The notes: a model not told the origin generated them from the sequence alone. Shown: positions 7,940 to 17,227, counted from the first letter of the stretch. The stretch is 64,000 nucleotides of DNA from Brevibacterium yomogidense (GCF_016107685.1 NZ_JABASY010000003.1:483039-547038), one strand, 5' to 3'. Program-made: numbers and translations.

Positions 7940-10189
7940 ATGACGGTGGAATACGTGCGCACAGACGAGGATGCGCCACCCGTCGGGGTGATAGAGAAAC
8001 CCCGATGGACCCCCGCACGCATCGTGGTGTGGGCCGCGATCGGCGTCGTCGCGGGTCTCGGCTGGGTCATGATCGCGTTCGTCCGCGGCGAGGAGACGAG
8101 CGCCAGCTGGTTCGTCGCCGCAGCGGTCGGCAGCTACCTGCTCGCCTATCGCTTCTACGCGAAGTTCATCCAGTGGAAGATCTGCAAGCCGGACGTCACC
8201 CGCGCCACACCGGCGGAGATCAACGACAACGGCCGTGACTTCACCCCCACGGACCGCCGCGTCCTCTTCGGCCACCACTTCGCCGCGATCTCCGGTGCGG
8301 GTCCGCTGGTGGGCCCCGTCCTCGCGGCGCAGATGGGCTACCTGCCCGGCACGCTCTGGATCGTGTTCGGCGTCATCCTCGCCGGCGGCGTGCAGGACTA
8401 CATGGTCCTCTACTTCTCCACCCGCCGGAACGGCCGCTCGCTGGGTCAGATGGCCCGTGACGAACTCGGCACCGTCGGCGGCATCATCGCCTCGATCGGC
8501 ATCATCCTCATCATGGTGATCCTCATCGCCGTGCTGGGCGTCGTCATCATCAACGCGCTCGCCGAATCGCCGTGGGGCGTCTTCTCCATCGCGATGACCA
8601 TCCCGATCGCCCTCTTCATGGGCGTCTACATGCGGTTCCTGCGTCCCGGTGCGGTCGTCGAGACGTCCGTGATCGGCGTCGTCCTGCTCATCCTCGCGAT
8701 CGTCGCGGGCGGCTGGGTCAACTACGACCCGGTCTGGTCGGAGTTCTTCCACCTCGATCGCTCGACGCTCGCGTGGTGCCTCATGATCTACGGCTTCCTC
8801 GCAGCGGTCCTGCCGGTGTGGGTCCTGCTCGCTCCGCGCGACTACCTCTCCACCTTCATGAAGATCGGCACGATCCTCCTCCTGGCTGTGGGCATCGTGG
8901 TCGTCAACCCCACCGTGCAGATGCCTGCGGTCACCGAATTCGCGTTCAACTCCGACGGACCCGCCTTCGCAGGCTCGCTGTTCCCGTTCCTCTTCATCAC
9001 GATCGCCTGCGGTGCCCTGTCCGGCTTCCACGCGCTCATCTCCTCCGGCACGACGCCCAAGCTCGTGGAGAAGGAATCGCAGATCCGGATGATCGGCTAC
9101 GGCGGCATGATCATGGAGTCGTTCGTCGCGATCATGGCGCTCGTCGCCGCGGTGAGCCTCGACAAGGGCATCTACTTCGCGATGAACGCCGCGGAGCCGC
9201 TGACCGGCGGCACCGCTCAGGGCGCTGCGGACTTCATCAACAACTCCCTGGGCATGTCCGGGGTGGAGACGAACGCCGCGGAGCTCGAGCAGGCGGCGAA
9301 GGACGTCGGTGAGGAATCGATCATCTCCCGCACCGGTGGTGCGCCCACCCTCGCGCTGGGGATGGCCCACATCCTCCACCAGCTGCCGGGCTTCGGCGGC
9401 CAGGCCGCGATGAGCTTCTGGTACCACTTCGCGGTCATGTTCGAGGCGCTCTTCATCCTCACGACGATCGACGCGGGAACCCGCGTGGCCCGCTTCATGC
9501 TGTCGGACCTGCTGGGCAACTTCGTCAAGCGGTTCCGCGATCCGTCGTGGACCGTGGGTGCGTGGATGACCACGTTCATCATGGTCGCGGCGTGGGGCTC
9601 CATCCTGCTCATGGGTGTGACGGACCCGCTGGGCGGCATCAACACGCTGTTCCCGCTGTTCGGCATCTCCAACCAGCTGTTGGCGGCGATTGCGCTGGCC
9701 GTCGTCTTCGCGATCGTCTGCAAGTCCGGGTACGCGAAGTACGCGTGGATCCCGGGCATCCCGCTCGCGGCGGACCTCGCAGTGACGATGACCGCCTCGT
9801 GGCAGAAGATCTTCTCCTCCGACCCGAAGCTCGGCTACTGGGCCCAGCACTTCGCCTACCGGGATGCGGTCAACGCCGGGGAGACCTCACTGGGCAACAC
9901 GGAGGGTGCCGAGGCGATGAACGCCGTCGTCCGCAACACCTTCGTCCAGGGGACGCTTTCAATAGTGTTCGCGGTCGTCGTCGTCCTCGTCGTCGTCATG
10001 GCGCTGTGGGTGTCGTACAAGGCGGTCGCCGGCAGCACCGTCACATCGTCCGAAGAGCCCCACACCCCCACGACGTACTTCGCCCCGGCCAGCTTCATCG
10101 CCACGAAGGCTGAGAAGGAGGTCGAGGCCCAGTGGGACGAGTACCGCCGGGAGAAGGGCCTCACGAAGCCAGGAGTGGGAGGGCACTGA
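7940..10189 (+). CDS. cstA: CstA family carbon-starvation transporter (pyruvate/peptide uptake)
   Basis: 749-residue polytopic membrane protein. CstA in E. coli imports peptides and pyruvate and is induced on carbon starvation. The start at 7940 is fixed by an AGAGGAG site 6 nt upstream; the in-frame ATG at 7859 is rejected. The first helix starts near residue 31. The family signature Gly-His-His-Phe-Ala-Ala-Ile-Ser-Gly-Ala-Gly-Pro begins at residue 111, and about 15 further transmembrane segments follow. A charged extramembrane loop lies near 440-480, and a soluble C-terminal tail of about 60 residues ends the protein. The stop overlaps the start of the small partner gene, so the two are coupled. 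Confidence 0.95.
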   Translation: MTVEYVRTDEDAPPVGVIEKPRWTPARIVVWAAIGVVAGLGWVMIAFVRGEETSASWFVAAAVGSYLLAYRFYAKFIQWKICKPDVTRATPAEINDNGRDFTPTDRRVLFGHHFAAISGAGPLVGPVLAAQMGYLPGTLWIVFGVILAGGVQDYMVLYFSTRRNGRSLGQMARDELGTVGGIIASIGIILIMVILIAVLGVVIINALAESPWGVFSIAMTIPIALFMGVYMRFLRPGAVVETSVIGVVLLILAIVAGGWVNYDPVWSEFFHLDRSTLAWCLMIYGFLAAVLPVWVLLAPRDYLSTFMKIGTILLLAVGIVVVNPTVQMPAVTEFAFNSDGPAFAGSLFPFLFITIACGALSGFHALISSGTTPKLVEKESQIRMIGYGGMIMESFVAIMALVAAVSLDKGIYFAMNAAEPLTGGTAQGAADFINNSLGMSGVETNAAELEQAAKDVGEESIISRTGGAPTLALGMAHILHQLPGFGGQAAMSFWYHFAVMFEALFILTTIDAGTRVARFMLSDLLGNFVKRFRDPSWTVGAWMTTFIMVAAWGSILLMGVTDPLGGINTLFPLFGISNQLLAAIALAVVFAIVCKSGYAKYAWIPGIPLAADLAVTMTASWQKIFSSDPKLGYWAQHFAYRDAVNAGETSLGNTEGAEAMNAVVRNTFVQGTLSIVFAVVVVLVVVMALWVSYKAVAGSTVTSSEEPHTPTTYFAPASFIATKAEKEVEAQWDEYRREKGLTKPGVGGH

Positions 10190-10476
10190 TGTCCACCACG
10201 GCATCGCGACGAACGGACCCAGCTGTGCCGACCGGGGCCGTGGGGGCCGACGGCGGTGTCACGGGGGCTCTGCGCCTCGTGCTCCGTGCCGTCCTCCGCA
10301 CCCTCCGGGGACTCCACTGGTATCTCAAGGAGGTCATGGGGGAGAACGCCTACCTCCACTACCTCGAGTCATACCGGCGGCGCCACGGCACGGACGAGGG
10401 CGCGATGGGCGCCCGCGAATTCTGGAAGGACCTCACGGACGAACAGGACCGCAACCCGAAGGCGCGCTGCTGCTGA
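10189..10476 (+). CDS. YbdD/YjiX family small protein, CstA partner
   Basis: 95 residues; start ATG overlaps the cstA stop (ATGA at 10187-10192). The C-terminal half shows the DUF466 pattern: a Tyr-Leu-Lys-Glu core, Tyr-Leu-x-His-Tyr, paired Arg/His residues and a Glu-Phe-Trp near residue 80, ending in Cys-Cys. In E. coli such proteins (YbdD, YjiX) are encoded next to CstA/BtsT and are needed for their pyruvate uptake. The N-terminal 30 residues are a Thr/Gly-rich extension. A very stable terminator follows 19 bp after the stop, closing the two-gene operon. Confidence 0.88.
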   Translation: MSTTASRRTDPAVPTGAVGADGGVTGALRLVLRAVLRTLRGLHWYLKEVMGENAYLHYLESYRRRHGTDEGAMGAREFWKDLTDEQDRNPKARCC

Positions 10477-10495
10477 GGCGGACGCTCCGGACACA

Positions 10496-10548
10496 GAAGC
10501 GCCGCAGGGCGCGGACGAGGAAGCCTCGTCCGCGCCCTGCGGCGCTTC
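10496..10548. terminator. Bidirectional terminator between the cstA operon and xthA
   Basis: A perfect 25-bp inverted repeat with a 3-nt AAG loop, lying between two convergent genes. It is the most stable simple hairpin in the window and can serve both strands. Confidence 0.85.
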
Positions 10549-10636
10549 GCTGTTCCTTCGCGATCCTGCGGTGTCAGCAGCCTGCGCCACCCTGTGTCAG
10601 CGAGGGCCAGGGGGCGTCATGCAGAGACAGGCCCAC

Positions 10637-11461
10637 TCAGGCGGAGTCGGCCTGCTGCAGCCCGGGAATGTCGTAATCGATGACCAGCGGCGCGTGGTCG
10701 GACCAGCGCTCGCCCCAGCTCGCGGCCCGATCCACGCGTGCTGCCGAGGCCGTCTCCGCGAGCCCGGGCGTCGCAGCCTGGTAGTCGATCCGCCATCCTG
10801 CGTCGTTGTCGAACGCCTTCCCGCGCATGGACCACCACGTGTAGGGGCCGGGCACTTCCCCGGACAGGCGACGGTGGACGTCGACGTAGCCGATGTCGGA
10901 GAAGAACCGGTCGAAGTACGCGCGCTCCTCGAGGAGGAAGCCCGCCTTCTTCCTGTTCGCCTTCCAGTTCTTGAGGTCGAGCTCTGTGTGGCAGACATTG
11001 AGGTCCCCGGTGACGACCGCATGATCCGCGTGCTCTGCGAGTTCGGGCAGGCGGACGAGCATCGCGTCGAGGAAGCGGTACTTGTCGACCTGCTTGGGGG
11101 TGTCGACCTCACCGGAGTGGACGTAGGCGCTCACCACGGTGAGGAGCGATCCGTCGTCCAGGCGGAAGTCGGATTCGATCCACCGTCCGGCGGTGTCGAA
11201 GTAGTCGTCGCCGATCCCCGTCCGTGTGGCGACGGGCTCCGTGCGGGACAGGACGGCGACACCGGCACGGCCCTTCGCCTCCGCGTCGGCGCTCTGCACG
11301 TGGTAGCCGCAGTCGTCCAGGACGTCGAAGACGATGTCGTTGGCCGCACGCACCTCCTGCAGAGTGATGATCTGGGATCCTGCGGACTCCATCCACTCCC
11401 CCATGCCCTTCCTCAGGGCGGCGCGGATGCCGTTGACGTTGACCGTGGTGATGCGCAACAT
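10637..11461 (-). CDS. xthA: Exodeoxyribonuclease III (AP endonuclease)
   Basis: 274-residue EEP-superfamily nuclease that cleaves abasic sites and trims 3' ends in base-excision repair. Conserved elements in order: Val-Asn-Val-Asn-Gly-Ile-Arg at the N-terminus, Leu-Gln-Glu-Val metal-binding Glu near residue 36, a Tyr-Val-His-Ser-Gly segment, Gly-Asp-Leu-Asn-Val near 150, and the C-terminal Ser-Asp-His-Ala-Pro catalytic His. Length is normal for the ExoIII branch. It stands alone and converges on the cstA operon. Confidence 0.94.
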   Translation of the reverse strand: MLRITTVNVNGIRAALRKGMGEWMESAGSQIITLQEVRAANDIVFDVLDDCGYHVQSADAEAKGRAGVAVLSRTEPVATRTGIGDDYFDTAGRWIESDFRLDDGSLLTVVSAYVHSGEVDTPKQVDKYRFLDAMLVRLPELAEHADHAVVTGDLNVCHTELDLKNWKANRKKAGFLLEERAYFDRFFSDIGYVDVHRRLSGEVPGPYTWWSMRGKAFDNDAGWRIDYQAATPGLAETASAARVDRAASWGERWSDHAPLVIDYDIPGLQQADSA

Positions 11462-11646
11462 GACCCCTATCCTGCCACGCGGGTGCGCAGCCTCGCCCGG
11501 CCGCCTCGACGGCTCTCACCGAGGCCCGAGATCTGGGCCCACACGCCCGTTACCAGCCGGTTCACGAAGAACTGTGACCGACCTGCGACACATTCACTCT
11601 TGCCGTCCACGTATGCTGGACGTTCAGTCCTATGTGAGGAGAGGCC

Positions 11647-12135
11647 ATGACCGAGAACACGACGTTCGACCCCGACAAGCTGATCATCAGCCCGCTCGAC
11701 GAACTCGATCCGCTGGAACTCCGCGAGGAAATCGTCAACGGCCAGGAGCGGTTCTGGGGCAAGCGCGACCTGAGCGGCGACCACGAACCGCACTGGTTCC
11801 GCCAGTTCGCCGCCGGTGGCCTCGTGGCCCGCTATCAGAACGAGATCGTGGGGTATCTGCTGGGCGCTTTCCCGAAGGAGGGGCCGTCCTACATCCACCT
11901 CGTCGCAGCGCGGCAGGACTATCGCCACCTCGGCATCGGACGGCGCCTCTATGAAGCGTTCATCGCCCGGGCGCGGGCCAATGCGGAAGAGCTTGTGCAG
12001 GCGACTGCCCTGCCGGACAACGCGAGCGCGATCGCGTTCCATTCGTCGTTGGGTTTCGAGGGCAGCCGGATCGAGGACTACGCCGGGCCGGATCAGGACC
12101 GCGTCTTCTTCTCGCTCCGCCTCACCGACAGCTGA
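11647..12135 (+). CDS. GNAT family N-acetyltransferase
   Basis: 162 residues with a single GNAT fold. The acetyl-CoA pyrophosphate-binding motif A is seen as Arg-His-Leu-Gly-Ile-Gly-Arg-Arg-Leu near residues 97-105, preceded by a Val-Ala-x-x-x-x-Tyr strand; an Asn-x-Ser-Ala-Ile-x-Phe-His-x-x-x-Gly-Phe motif B follows near 125-140. The substrate cannot be told. The start has an AGGAGAGG site 4 nt upstream. The gene is monocistronic, bounded downstream by a hairpin. Confidence 0.85.
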   Translation: MTENTTFDPDKLIISPLDELDPLELREEIVNGQERFWGKRDLSGDHEPHWFRQFAAGGLVARYQNEIVGYLLGAFPKEGPSYIHLVAARQDYRHLGIGRRLYEAFIARARANAEELVQATALPDNASAIAFHSSLGFEGSRIEDYAGPDQDRVFFSLRLTDS

Positions 12136-12146
12136 GCATGATCGCT

Positions 12147-12180
12147 ACTGCGCGGGGTCGCCTCACCGGCCCCGCGCAGT
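12147..12180. terminator. Hairpin terminator after the GNAT gene
   Basis: An 11-bp perfect inverted repeat (12147-12157 and 12170-12180) with a 12-nt loop, placed between the convergent GNAT and IclR genes and usable by both. Confidence 0.7.
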
Positions 12181-12207
12181 CGCGTGCCGACTCAGCCGCA
12201 CGCAGGC

Positions 12208-12936
12208 TCAGCGCCGCGCAGGCGCCCTGCGGCCGAAGCCGTCCGCGCTGAGCACGTCCTGTGCGAGTCGGCCGAAGTACTCGAGCCTGTCGGCCACTCG
12301 TGAATGCGGACCGGCGATGGTGATTGCCGCAGTGAGGTGCTCGCCCTCGTAGACGCCGACGGCGACCGCACCCACGTCCTCTACGGTCTCCTCCCGGTTG
12401 AAGGCCATTCCCGACTCCCGGATACCATCGAGTTCCCCGAGGAAGTGCGTCCGCACTGCTTCCTGCGTTTGCGCCAGGGTGGCCTCACGGTCCTCATCGT
12501 CCGTCTGGGCGAGGAGCAGCTTCCCGGCACTGGTCGGCAGGATCCGGCGGCGCTGCCGCAACCGCGGCCGGTAGCAGACCTCGAAGGCCGACGGCTCCGC
12601 ATGCACGTAGACGACCGAATCCGCACCGACGCGGACAGCGATCGTCACTGTCTCCCCCGTGCGCAGCGCGATCTCTGCGCACGACTCCCCCAGCAGCAGC
12701 GGCAGCGATGTGCCCGCTGGAGGCAGCAGTGCGTGTGCGCCCGCGCCCAAGCGGTATCCGCCCGGACCCTCGACGAGGTACCCGCGCTGCAGGAGCCCGC
12801 CCGTCAGCCCGTGCAGGCTGCTCTTCGGTGCGTCGAGGTCGCGCGCGAGCGTCGTGAGGCTCACCGGCCCGCGTGCACGCGCGACGACCTCGAGGATCCC
12901 CAGGACGCGGGTGACGGTGCGATGCTCTGCGGCCAT
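12208..12936 (-). CDS. IclR family transcriptional regulator (organic-acid module)
   Basis: 242 residues: an N-terminal winged helix-turn-helix (about 5-65) with the family's Ser-Leu-Thr-x-Leu-Ala-Arg-x-Leu recognition region, then the IclR effector domain (75-235), where small acids or acyl-CoA compounds usually bind. It lies 9 bp after the CoA-transferase gene and in the same direction. However, a TAGCCT box sits 6 nt before its ATG with no ribosome-binding site, so it may also be made from a leaderless transcript whose -10 overlaps the CoA-transferase stop codon. The likely targets are the adjacent TRAP/CoA-transferase genes; this is inferred from position. Confidence 0.9.
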   Translation of the reverse strand: MAAEHRTVTRVLGILEVVARARGPVSLTTLARDLDAPKSSLHGLTGGLLQRGYLVEGPGGYRLGAGAHALLPPAGTSLPLLLGESCAEIALRTGETVTIAVRVGADSVVYVHAEPSAFEVCYRPRLRQRRRILPTSAGKLLLAQTDDEDREATLAQTQEAVRTHFLGELDGIRESGMAFNREETVEDVGAVAVGVYEGEHLTAAITIAGPHSRVADRLEYFGRLAQDVLSADGFGRRAPARR

Positions 12937-12942
12937 GGTCGA

Positions 12943-12948
12943 AGGCTA
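12943..12948 (-). promoter_or_regulatory. -10-like box for a leaderless iclR mRNA
   Basis: TAGCCT, whose first three bases are the stop codon of the upstream CoA-transferase gene, lies 6 nt before the ATG at 12936. No Shine-Dalgarno sequence is present. Confidence 0.35.
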
Positions 12949-14151
12949 CCGTCCGCCGCCGGGCGGCGCTGTGTGCGGCGGGCCGTCCAGGTCGAGCATC
13001 GCGAGGATCGCCGCACGGTCGCCGTCGAGCATCGCGCTGTCCGCCGGGCCCGGCCGGTCGTGCCCGTGGAACACCGCAGGGCCCGACACGTGGACGTAGT
13101 CCCCCTCGTCCGTGTGCCGCGCGTGCGTGAGCACGGGCCGGCCGCCGAGGTAGGGGCCGTCGACGAGGTCGTCCACCCGCGTCACGCGGTGGGCGGGGAT
13201 CCCCCGCGCTGCGCACTCCTCCTCGATACGGGCGCAGGTCCGCGTCGCCGCGTACTCCGCGAGGATCTGCTCGTAGAGCGTTGGATCCGCGCTGCGGTCG
13301 CGGTTCGTCGCCACCTGCGGATGCGTGAGGTAGTCGGGCCGGTCGATGAGCTCGCAGAACCGCCTCCAGTTCGCGTCCGTGTAGGGCATGACGCAGACCC
13401 ATCCGTCCCGGGTGGGGTGGGGCCGGTGCTCCGGTGCGAGGACCCGCGACCATCCGACGGGGCCGTCCGGCGGTGCGAACGTCGAACCGCCCATGTGCTC
13501 GACGAGTGTGAAGGCAGCCATCGTGTCGACCATCGGGACATCGACCCAGCACCCCTCACCGTCGAGAGCACGTCGGTGCAGCGCGGCGAGCGCGGACTGC
13601 GCCATCGTCATGCCGCACACCTTGTCCGCGACCACGTAGGGAGAGTAGCAGGGTTCGCCGTCTCGCAGTCGGTAGGTGTCCGCGAGGCCGGAGGCCGCCT
13701 GGATGATGTCGTCGTATGCGGGTGTGTCCGCGTGCGCCGAGTCACTGGCGAAGCCCTGCCCCGTGACGAGGATGGCCTGCGGGTTCGCGGCCCGCACCTG
13801 CTCCCAGTCGAGACCGAACCGCCGACGCCTGGCGGGCAGCGTATTGGTGAGGACGATGTCCGCCCACCCGATGAGTGCCTCCATCTCGTGCCGGCCCTCG
13901 GGCGATTGCGCATCGACGACGATGCTCCGCTTGCCCGCGTTGAGGTTCATCGCGAGCACGCTCGTCCCCTGTGGGCCGAGGATGCCTATCCTCCTCCCGA
14001 TGTCCCCGCCGGGAGGCTCCGCCTTGATGACGTCGGCGCCGAGGTCCCTCAGCACCTTCCCGGCGTAGGGCGCCATGATGACCGTCCCCACCTCGAGGAC
14101 CTTCACACCTTCCAGCGGGGCGCCTCCGCGACTGTCCACTCCGTTCGTCAT
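12946..14151 (-). CDS. CaiB/BaiF (class III) CoA-transferase
   Basis: 401 residues; transfers CoA between acyl groups, as formyl-CoA and carnitine CoA-transferases do. The start ATG at 14151 overlaps the TRAP permease stop (ATGA), and the protein begins with the family's Leu-x-Gly-Val-Lys-Val-Leu-Glu-Val-Gly pattern after a 14-residue lead. Further hallmarks: Gly-Ala-Asp-Val-Ile-Lys-Ala-Glu-Pro-Pro near 44, Asn-Leu-Asn-x-Gly-Lys-Arg near 75, and the predicted nucleophile Asp176 in Val-Ala-Asp-Lys-Val-Cys-Gly. The position directly after the three TRAP genes suggests it activates the imported acid, using an acyl-CoA donor. The acid itself cannot be told from sequence. Confidence 0.9.
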   Translation of the reverse strand: MTNGVDSRGGAPLEGVKVLEVGTVIMAPYAGKVLRDLGADVIKAEPPGGDIGRRIGILGPQGTSVLAMNLNAGKRSIVVDAQSPEGRHEMEALIGWADIVLTNTLPARRRRFGLDWEQVRAANPQAILVTGQGFASDSAHADTPAYDDIIQAASGLADTYRLRDGEPCYSPYVVADKVCGMTMAQSALAALHRRALDGEGCWVDVPMVDTMAAFTLVEHMGGSTFAPPDGPVGWSRVLAPEHRPHPTRDGWVCVMPYTDANWRRFCELIDRPDYLTHPQVATNRDRSADPTLYEQILAEYAATRTCARIEEECAARGIPAHRVTRVDDLVDGPYLGGRPVLTHARHTDEGDYVHVSGPAVFHGHDRPGPADSAMLDGDRAAILAMLDLDGPPHTAPPGGGR

Positions 14152-15431
14152 CCGCCCATCATCTCCGGAACGAACAGCGCGAGCTGGGGGAACACGAACA
14201 CGAGTCCGACGATGACGAGCATGCCGATGATGAACGGCACAGCCCCGAGGAAGACCGTCTCGAGCGGCACCCTGCTGGCGCGTGCGGTCACGAACGCGTT
14301 GAGGCCGAGTGGTGGAGTGACCAGGCCGATCTCCGCGACGAGGATGACGACGATCCCGAACCAGATGGGGTCGTAGCCCAGCGCCTCGACGAGGGGAAGC
14401 GTCACCGGGACGGTGAGCGCGATGATGGCCATCTGGTCCATGAAGAAGCCCAGCACCAGGTAGACGAGCACGACGCCGAGCATGATGCCGACCGCGGGGA
14501 CCTCCCACGCGCCCACCGCCGCGACGACAGCCGGAGTCACACGGCTCTCTGCGAGGAAATGGCCGAAGACGTGCGCGGCGACGATGATGACCATGATCAT
14601 CGCGCTGCTCGTGACGGTGCCCACGATCGACTCGCGAATGTTCTTCCAGCTCGCCTTGCCATAGGCGACCATGAGTCCCAGCGCGCCGAGCGCACCGACT
14701 GCCGCGGCTTCCGTCGCGGTCGTGATCCCGAAGAAGACTGCACCGACGACCAGGAGGAAGAGGACGCCGATCGGCAGGAGGCCCACGACTGCACGCCCCT
14801 TCTCCCGCAGCGTGCTGCCGACGGCTTCCGGAGCCTGCCCACGCAGCGCCTGGATGTAGACGACCGCGCAGAGTGCCGCGGCCATGAGGAGTCCGGGGAC
14901 CAGACCCGCGAGGAGGGTCTGGCCCACGCTCGTCTCCGCCGTGATCGCGTAGAAGATCAAGAGGATCGACGGAGGGATCATGGCTGCGAGGGTGCCCGCA
15001 CTCGCCACGGCACCGGTCGCCAGTCGCGGTGAGTAGCCCTGTCGGACCATCTCCCCCGTCGACGTGTGGGCGAGGGTGGCCGCGGAAGCGGTCGACGATC
15101 CTGAGACGGAGGCGAACCCGGCTCCCGCGAGCACTGCCGCGATCCCCGTGCCCCCGCGGACACGGCCCACGAGCACCCGTGCGCTCTCGAAGAGGGAGTT
15201 GAGTGCACCGCTGGCCAGGACGAAGTGCGCCATGAGGATGAACAGCGGGATGGCGGACAGAGAGAACTTCCCCGCCGCACTCACCGGGATCACCTGGACG
15301 ACGGCGAACGCGGCGGCGAATCCGTCGATGGCGACCATCCCGACCAGTCCGGCGGTGAGGATCGCAAACGCGATCGGCACCCGCAGGAGGATGAGGACGA
15401 GCAGCAGAGCCGTGATGACGAGGACGATCAT
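14148..15431 (-). CDS. dctM: TRAP transporter large permease subunit (DctM-like)
   Basis: 427-residue, roughly 12-helix membrane subunit that carries out sodium-coupled uptake of organic acids delivered by a periplasm-side binding protein. The start at 15431 overlaps the small-subunit stop (ATGA) and begins directly in helix 1; the longer in-frame extension is Arg-rich and is rejected. The DctM pattern is visible: a Pro-Ile-Ala-Phe-Ala-Ile helix 1, a Pro-Pro-Ser-Ile-Leu-Leu-Ile motif near residue 160 and a Pro-Pro-Leu-Gly-Leu-Asn motif near 380. Its gene partners are dctP and dctQ upstream and the CoA-transferase downstream. Confidence 0.93.
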   Translation of the reverse strand: MIVLVITALLLVLILLRVPIAFAILTAGLVGMVAIDGFAAAFAVVQVIPVSAAGKFSLSAIPLFILMAHFVLASGALNSLFESARVLVGRVRGGTGIAAVLAGAGFASVSGSSTASAATLAHTSTGEMVRQGYSPRLATGAVASAGTLAAMIPPSILLIFYAITAETSVGQTLLAGLVPGLLMAAALCAVVYIQALRGQAPEAVGSTLREKGRAVVGLLPIGVLFLLVVGAVFFGITTATEAAAVGALGALGLMVAYGKASWKNIRESIVGTVTSSAMIMVIIVAAHVFGHFLAESRVTPAVVAAVGAWEVPAVGIMLGVVLVYLVLGFFMDQMAIIALTVPVTLPLVEALGYDPIWFGIVVILVAEIGLVTPPLGLNAFVTARASRVPLETVFLGAVPFIIGMLVIVGLVFVFPQLALFVPEMMGG

Positions 15432-16057
15432 GGCGTGTGTCCTTCCGCGTCGTCCTCGATCTCGCCGTCGCGCAGGAAGCGCGGCGCATCGATGAGGGCG
15501 ACGACGAGCAGTCCGAGGGCCCCGAGGGGCTGGAGGGCGAGCCAGGTCCACGTGGGGATGGAGACCTCGGCGGAACTGGGCGGCGGGGCGTCACCGAGGA
15601 CCCACGCGCCGACGGCACCGTTGAGCCCGGCGGCGAACAGCAGCGCGGCGCCCCCGACGACGCACACGAAGGCGACGATGCGGGCCGCAGCACGCAGCGC
15701 CGGGGACAGTCGGGAGTACACCATTCCGGCACTCACGTGGCCGGCGCACACGTACATCCACGGCAGGGCGAGGAAGACCATGCCCGGCATCATGAGGCGC
15801 TCGACAGCGCTCACATTCCACCCCAGCGGTTCGGAGAGCAGGTAGCGCGCCCCCGCCTCCGCCAGCATGACGGCGAACAGTGCGACGACCGCGACGCCGG
15901 CCACCGCAGCGCTCACGCGGCCGATCCCGCGCACCACGGGGTGCATGCGGACCGCAGCCGCCGGCATCGCAGTCGCGCCGTCCTCCGCGACGATGAGACG
16001 CTCGCCGTCGCCGTGCGCCGGTTCGAGACCGGGGTTCTGTGCTGATCCGGTTTCCAT
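15428..16057 (-). CDS. dctQ: TRAP transporter small permease subunit (DctQ-like)
   Basis: 209 residues with four predicted transmembrane helices (about 44-65, 78-98, 118-140 and 160-180) and a DctQ-type Trp-Met-Tyr-Val loop. I set the start at the ATG at 16057, preceded by GAGGAGG inside the end of dctP; the in-frame extension into dctP is rejected. The N-terminal 35 residues are polar and unusually long for DctQ. It forms the membrane complex with DctM and shares an ATGA overlap with it. Confidence 0.88.
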   Translation of the reverse strand: METGSAQNPGLEPAHGDGERLIVAEDGATAMPAAAVRMHPVVRGIGRVSAAVAGVAVVALFAVMLAEAGARYLLSEPLGWNVSAVERLMMPGMVFLALPWMYVCAGHVSAGMVYSRLSPALRAAARIVAFVCVVGGAALLFAAGLNGAVGAWVLGDAPPPSSAEVSIPTWTWLALQPLGALGLLVVALIDAPRFLRDGEIEDDAEGHTP

Positions 16058-16061
16058 GCCC

Positions 16062-17192
16062 TCAGCCCTCCTCGGCGGCGGTCTCATGACGGGCCACCGC
16101 CTCTTCGTACGCCTCGAGCACGGCCGTGCCCGGACGGCCCGCTGTGTCGAACTCCTCCGCCCACGCACGCCGAAGCGGCTCGAGATGCACGGCGAAGTCG
16201 TCGATCTGCTCATCCGTCAGTTCTGTGAACTCGACACCCGCGTCCCGCATGAGCTGCTCCGACGCCGGGTTCTCCTCCGTGATCCCGTCGCACAGACGCT
16301 GCGACGCTTCGTCCGCGGCAGTCTGGATCCGATCCTGCTGTGCGGGAGTGAGATCCTGCCACGCCTCCTCCGCGATGACGTAGGGCATCGCGAACGACCC
16401 GAGGTTGAGCCCCTTGGTCGAGTAGCGGAGGACCTCCTCGAGGCGGTAGGGGGTGACGCTCGCGTACGGGAACGAGATTCCGTCGACGGTGTGCCGCGAC
16501 AGGGCTTCGTACGCGTCCGCAGCGGTCATGCTGACGGGTGCTGCCCCGAGCGATTCGATGTTCGTGTCCATCGCCCCTCCGGACGACCGGATCGTGAGCC
16601 CGGGAACGTCCTCCGGGGTCTCGATCTTCCGGGAAGCCGTCATGAGCTCGTAGCCGGGGATGACAGCGACCCAGAGCGGGCGGAGCCCTCGCGGCGCGTA
16701 TTCCTCCTGGTAGAGCACCCCGTCCTCGTCGAGCAGATCGCGGAATGCTGCGGAGGCGACACACGAATCCTCCGCCAGTCCCGGCAGGTCCGTGACACTG
16801 GACAGCGGCAGCTGATCCGACAGGTACGACGGCGCGGCCGGAGTGACCTCCAGGGACCCTGCCTGCGCGAGGTTGACGATGTCCCGCGCGCTGCCCAGCT
16901 GGCCGGCCGGGTAGTACTCGATCTCCACACCGCCCTCGCCCGGCTCCGTGACGTCCTCGATGAAGCCTTCGACGCCGTAGCGGGCGAACATGTGGGTCGT
17001 GGCGTAGCTGTCCGCGAGCTTGAGCACCGTCATGTCATCGGTGTCCCCCGCGCAGGCGCTCAGGAGCCCCACTGCGGACACGAGCACTGCGGCGCTGAGC
17101 GCACGGACGGCGCGTCGCGGAGACCGCGCGCGGTCGCGCCACCCTGAGCGGCGGGGCGCAGTGCGTCTGCGGTGGAGGTCGTCGTCGACCAT
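16062..17192 (-). CDS. dctP: TRAP transporter substrate-binding lipoprotein (DctP-like)
   Basis: 376 residues. A basic N-terminus and hydrophobic segment lead to a lipobox Leu-Leu-Ser-Ala-Cys with Cys47 as the lipidation site, fitting a Gram-positive cell in which the binding protein is membrane-anchored. The mature part has the DctP fold: Leu-Ala-Asp-Ser start, a Tyr-Pro-Ala-Gly-Gln-Leu-Gly motif near residue 95, and an Arg-Ser-Ser-Gly segment near 200 where the conserved Arg that pairs with the substrate carboxylate lies. It is the first gene of the TRAP/CoA-transferase operon, behind a clear promoter and operator. GGAGGT lies 8 nt upstream of the ATG. The ligand is presumably a carboxylate. 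Confidence 0.92.
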   Translation of the reverse strand: MVDDDLHRRRTAPRRSGWRDRARSPRRAVRALSAAVLVSAVGLLSACAGDTDDMTVLKLADSYATTHMFARYGVEGFIEDVTEPGEGGVEIEYYPAGQLGSARDIVNLAQAGSLEVTPAAPSYLSDQLPLSSVTDLPGLAEDSCVASAAFRDLLDEDGVLYQEEYAPRGLRPLWVAVIPGYELMTASRKIETPEDVPGLTIRSSGGAMDTNIESLGAAPVSMTAADAYEALSRHTVDGISFPYASVTPYRLEEVLRYSTKGLNLGSFAMPYVIAEEAWQDLTPAQQDRIQTAADEASQRLCDGITEENPASEQLMRDAGVEFTELTDEQIDDFAVHLEPLRRAWAEEFDTAGRPGTAVLEAYEEAVARHETAAEEG

Positions 17193-17227
17193 GGGCTCAT
17201 ACCTCCGTTGGTATATGCGAACTGGCG

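Noticed and set aside
14152..15732. In-frame extension of the CoA-transferase giving a 928-residue protein
   Set aside because: The added part is Arg/Pro-rich shadow sequence opposite the frame of dctM and dctQ; the family start is at 14151.
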